A stretch of DNA of 5,253 bases from JBBSMX01 sp038232935 (lineage in GTDB: Bacteria; Bacteroidota; Rhodothermia; Rhodothermales; JANQRZ01). The first letter of the stretch is position 1. The number at the start of each line of letters is the position of its first letter. The stretch lies in the NCBI GenBank assembly GCA_038232935.1, contig JBBSMX010000205.1, forward strand, positions 1 through 5,253, written 5' to 3'. Positions 5,191 to 5,253 of this stretch are shown here, in pieces. Below the pieces are notes generated by a model that saw only the letters and a program-made list of their open reading frames with translations, made no database searches and was not told the origin of the DNA. The translations under genes and the position numbers were made by a program.

Positions 5191-5253
5191 ATGAGTCACC
5201 GCACCGTCCGCACGCCCACCCCAGAAGAGCGCGAGGAGCTCTTCCTGATGACC
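5191..5253 (+). CDS. Start of an unidentified protein (21 codons in window)
   Basis: The ATG at 5191 opens a frame that stays open to the right edge and reads MSHRTVRTPTPEEREELFLM followed by T. The leader just before it (CACCTTCCCTCCGCC) has the same pyrimidine-rich, SD-less character as most other genes here, and the codons end mostly in G or C as in the neighbours, which supports a true start. There is no signal peptide; the charged EEREEL stretch looks like the start of a helix in a cytoplasmic protein. Too little is visible to assign a family. Confidence 0.55.
   Translation, partial: MSHRTVRTPTPEEREELFLMT

Overview
The window comes from a high-GC bacterium that secretes surface proteins by the type IX (Por) system, most likely a member of the Rhodothermota/Rhodothermales (Salinibacter/Rubrivirga-like). 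Three things point there. Two proteins end in a T9SS type A sorting domain of the (Y/F)PNPF ... LYDxxGR ... LPSGVY kind. None of the starts has a Shine-Dalgarno sequence, and most leaders are pyrimidine-rich. The intergenic DNA carries the hairpin repeat that yields spurious 'VILNSFQDL' peptides in many genomes. Lineage is an inference; there is no rRNA or marker gene here.

Layout. Positions 1-4478 hold three genes on the minus strand, all for exported proteins. In transcription order they are: an 804-residue LVIVD-repeat beta-propeller protein with a T9SS tail (2064-4478); a small secreted protein of 172 residues (1415-1933); and, 48 bp further on, a secreted protein running off the left edge (1-1366). 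By eye this last protein is a degenerate relative of the copper amine oxidase catalytic domain, also with a T9SS tail. On the plus strand lies a 62-residue CPxCG cysteine-rich zinc-ribbon-like protein (4561-4749), divergent from the propeller gene across 82 bp. After it comes about 440 bp without a gene (4750-5190), dominated by a roughly 180-bp imperfect palindromic repeat element. The first 21 codons of another plus-strand gene (5191-5253) close the window.

How the genes may work together. The minus-strand genes look like a cell-surface cargo cluster. The small secreted protein may correspond to an N-terminal accessory domain of copper amine oxidases, and its neighbour to the core domain. 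Together they would form a split, catalytically altered amine-oxidase-like pair, because in an alignment from memory the core has lost two of three copper ligands and the context of the cofactor tyrosine. This is the most interesting part of the window and needs profile searches and a structure prediction. No mobile-element gene, CRISPR array, tRNA or rRNA was seen.
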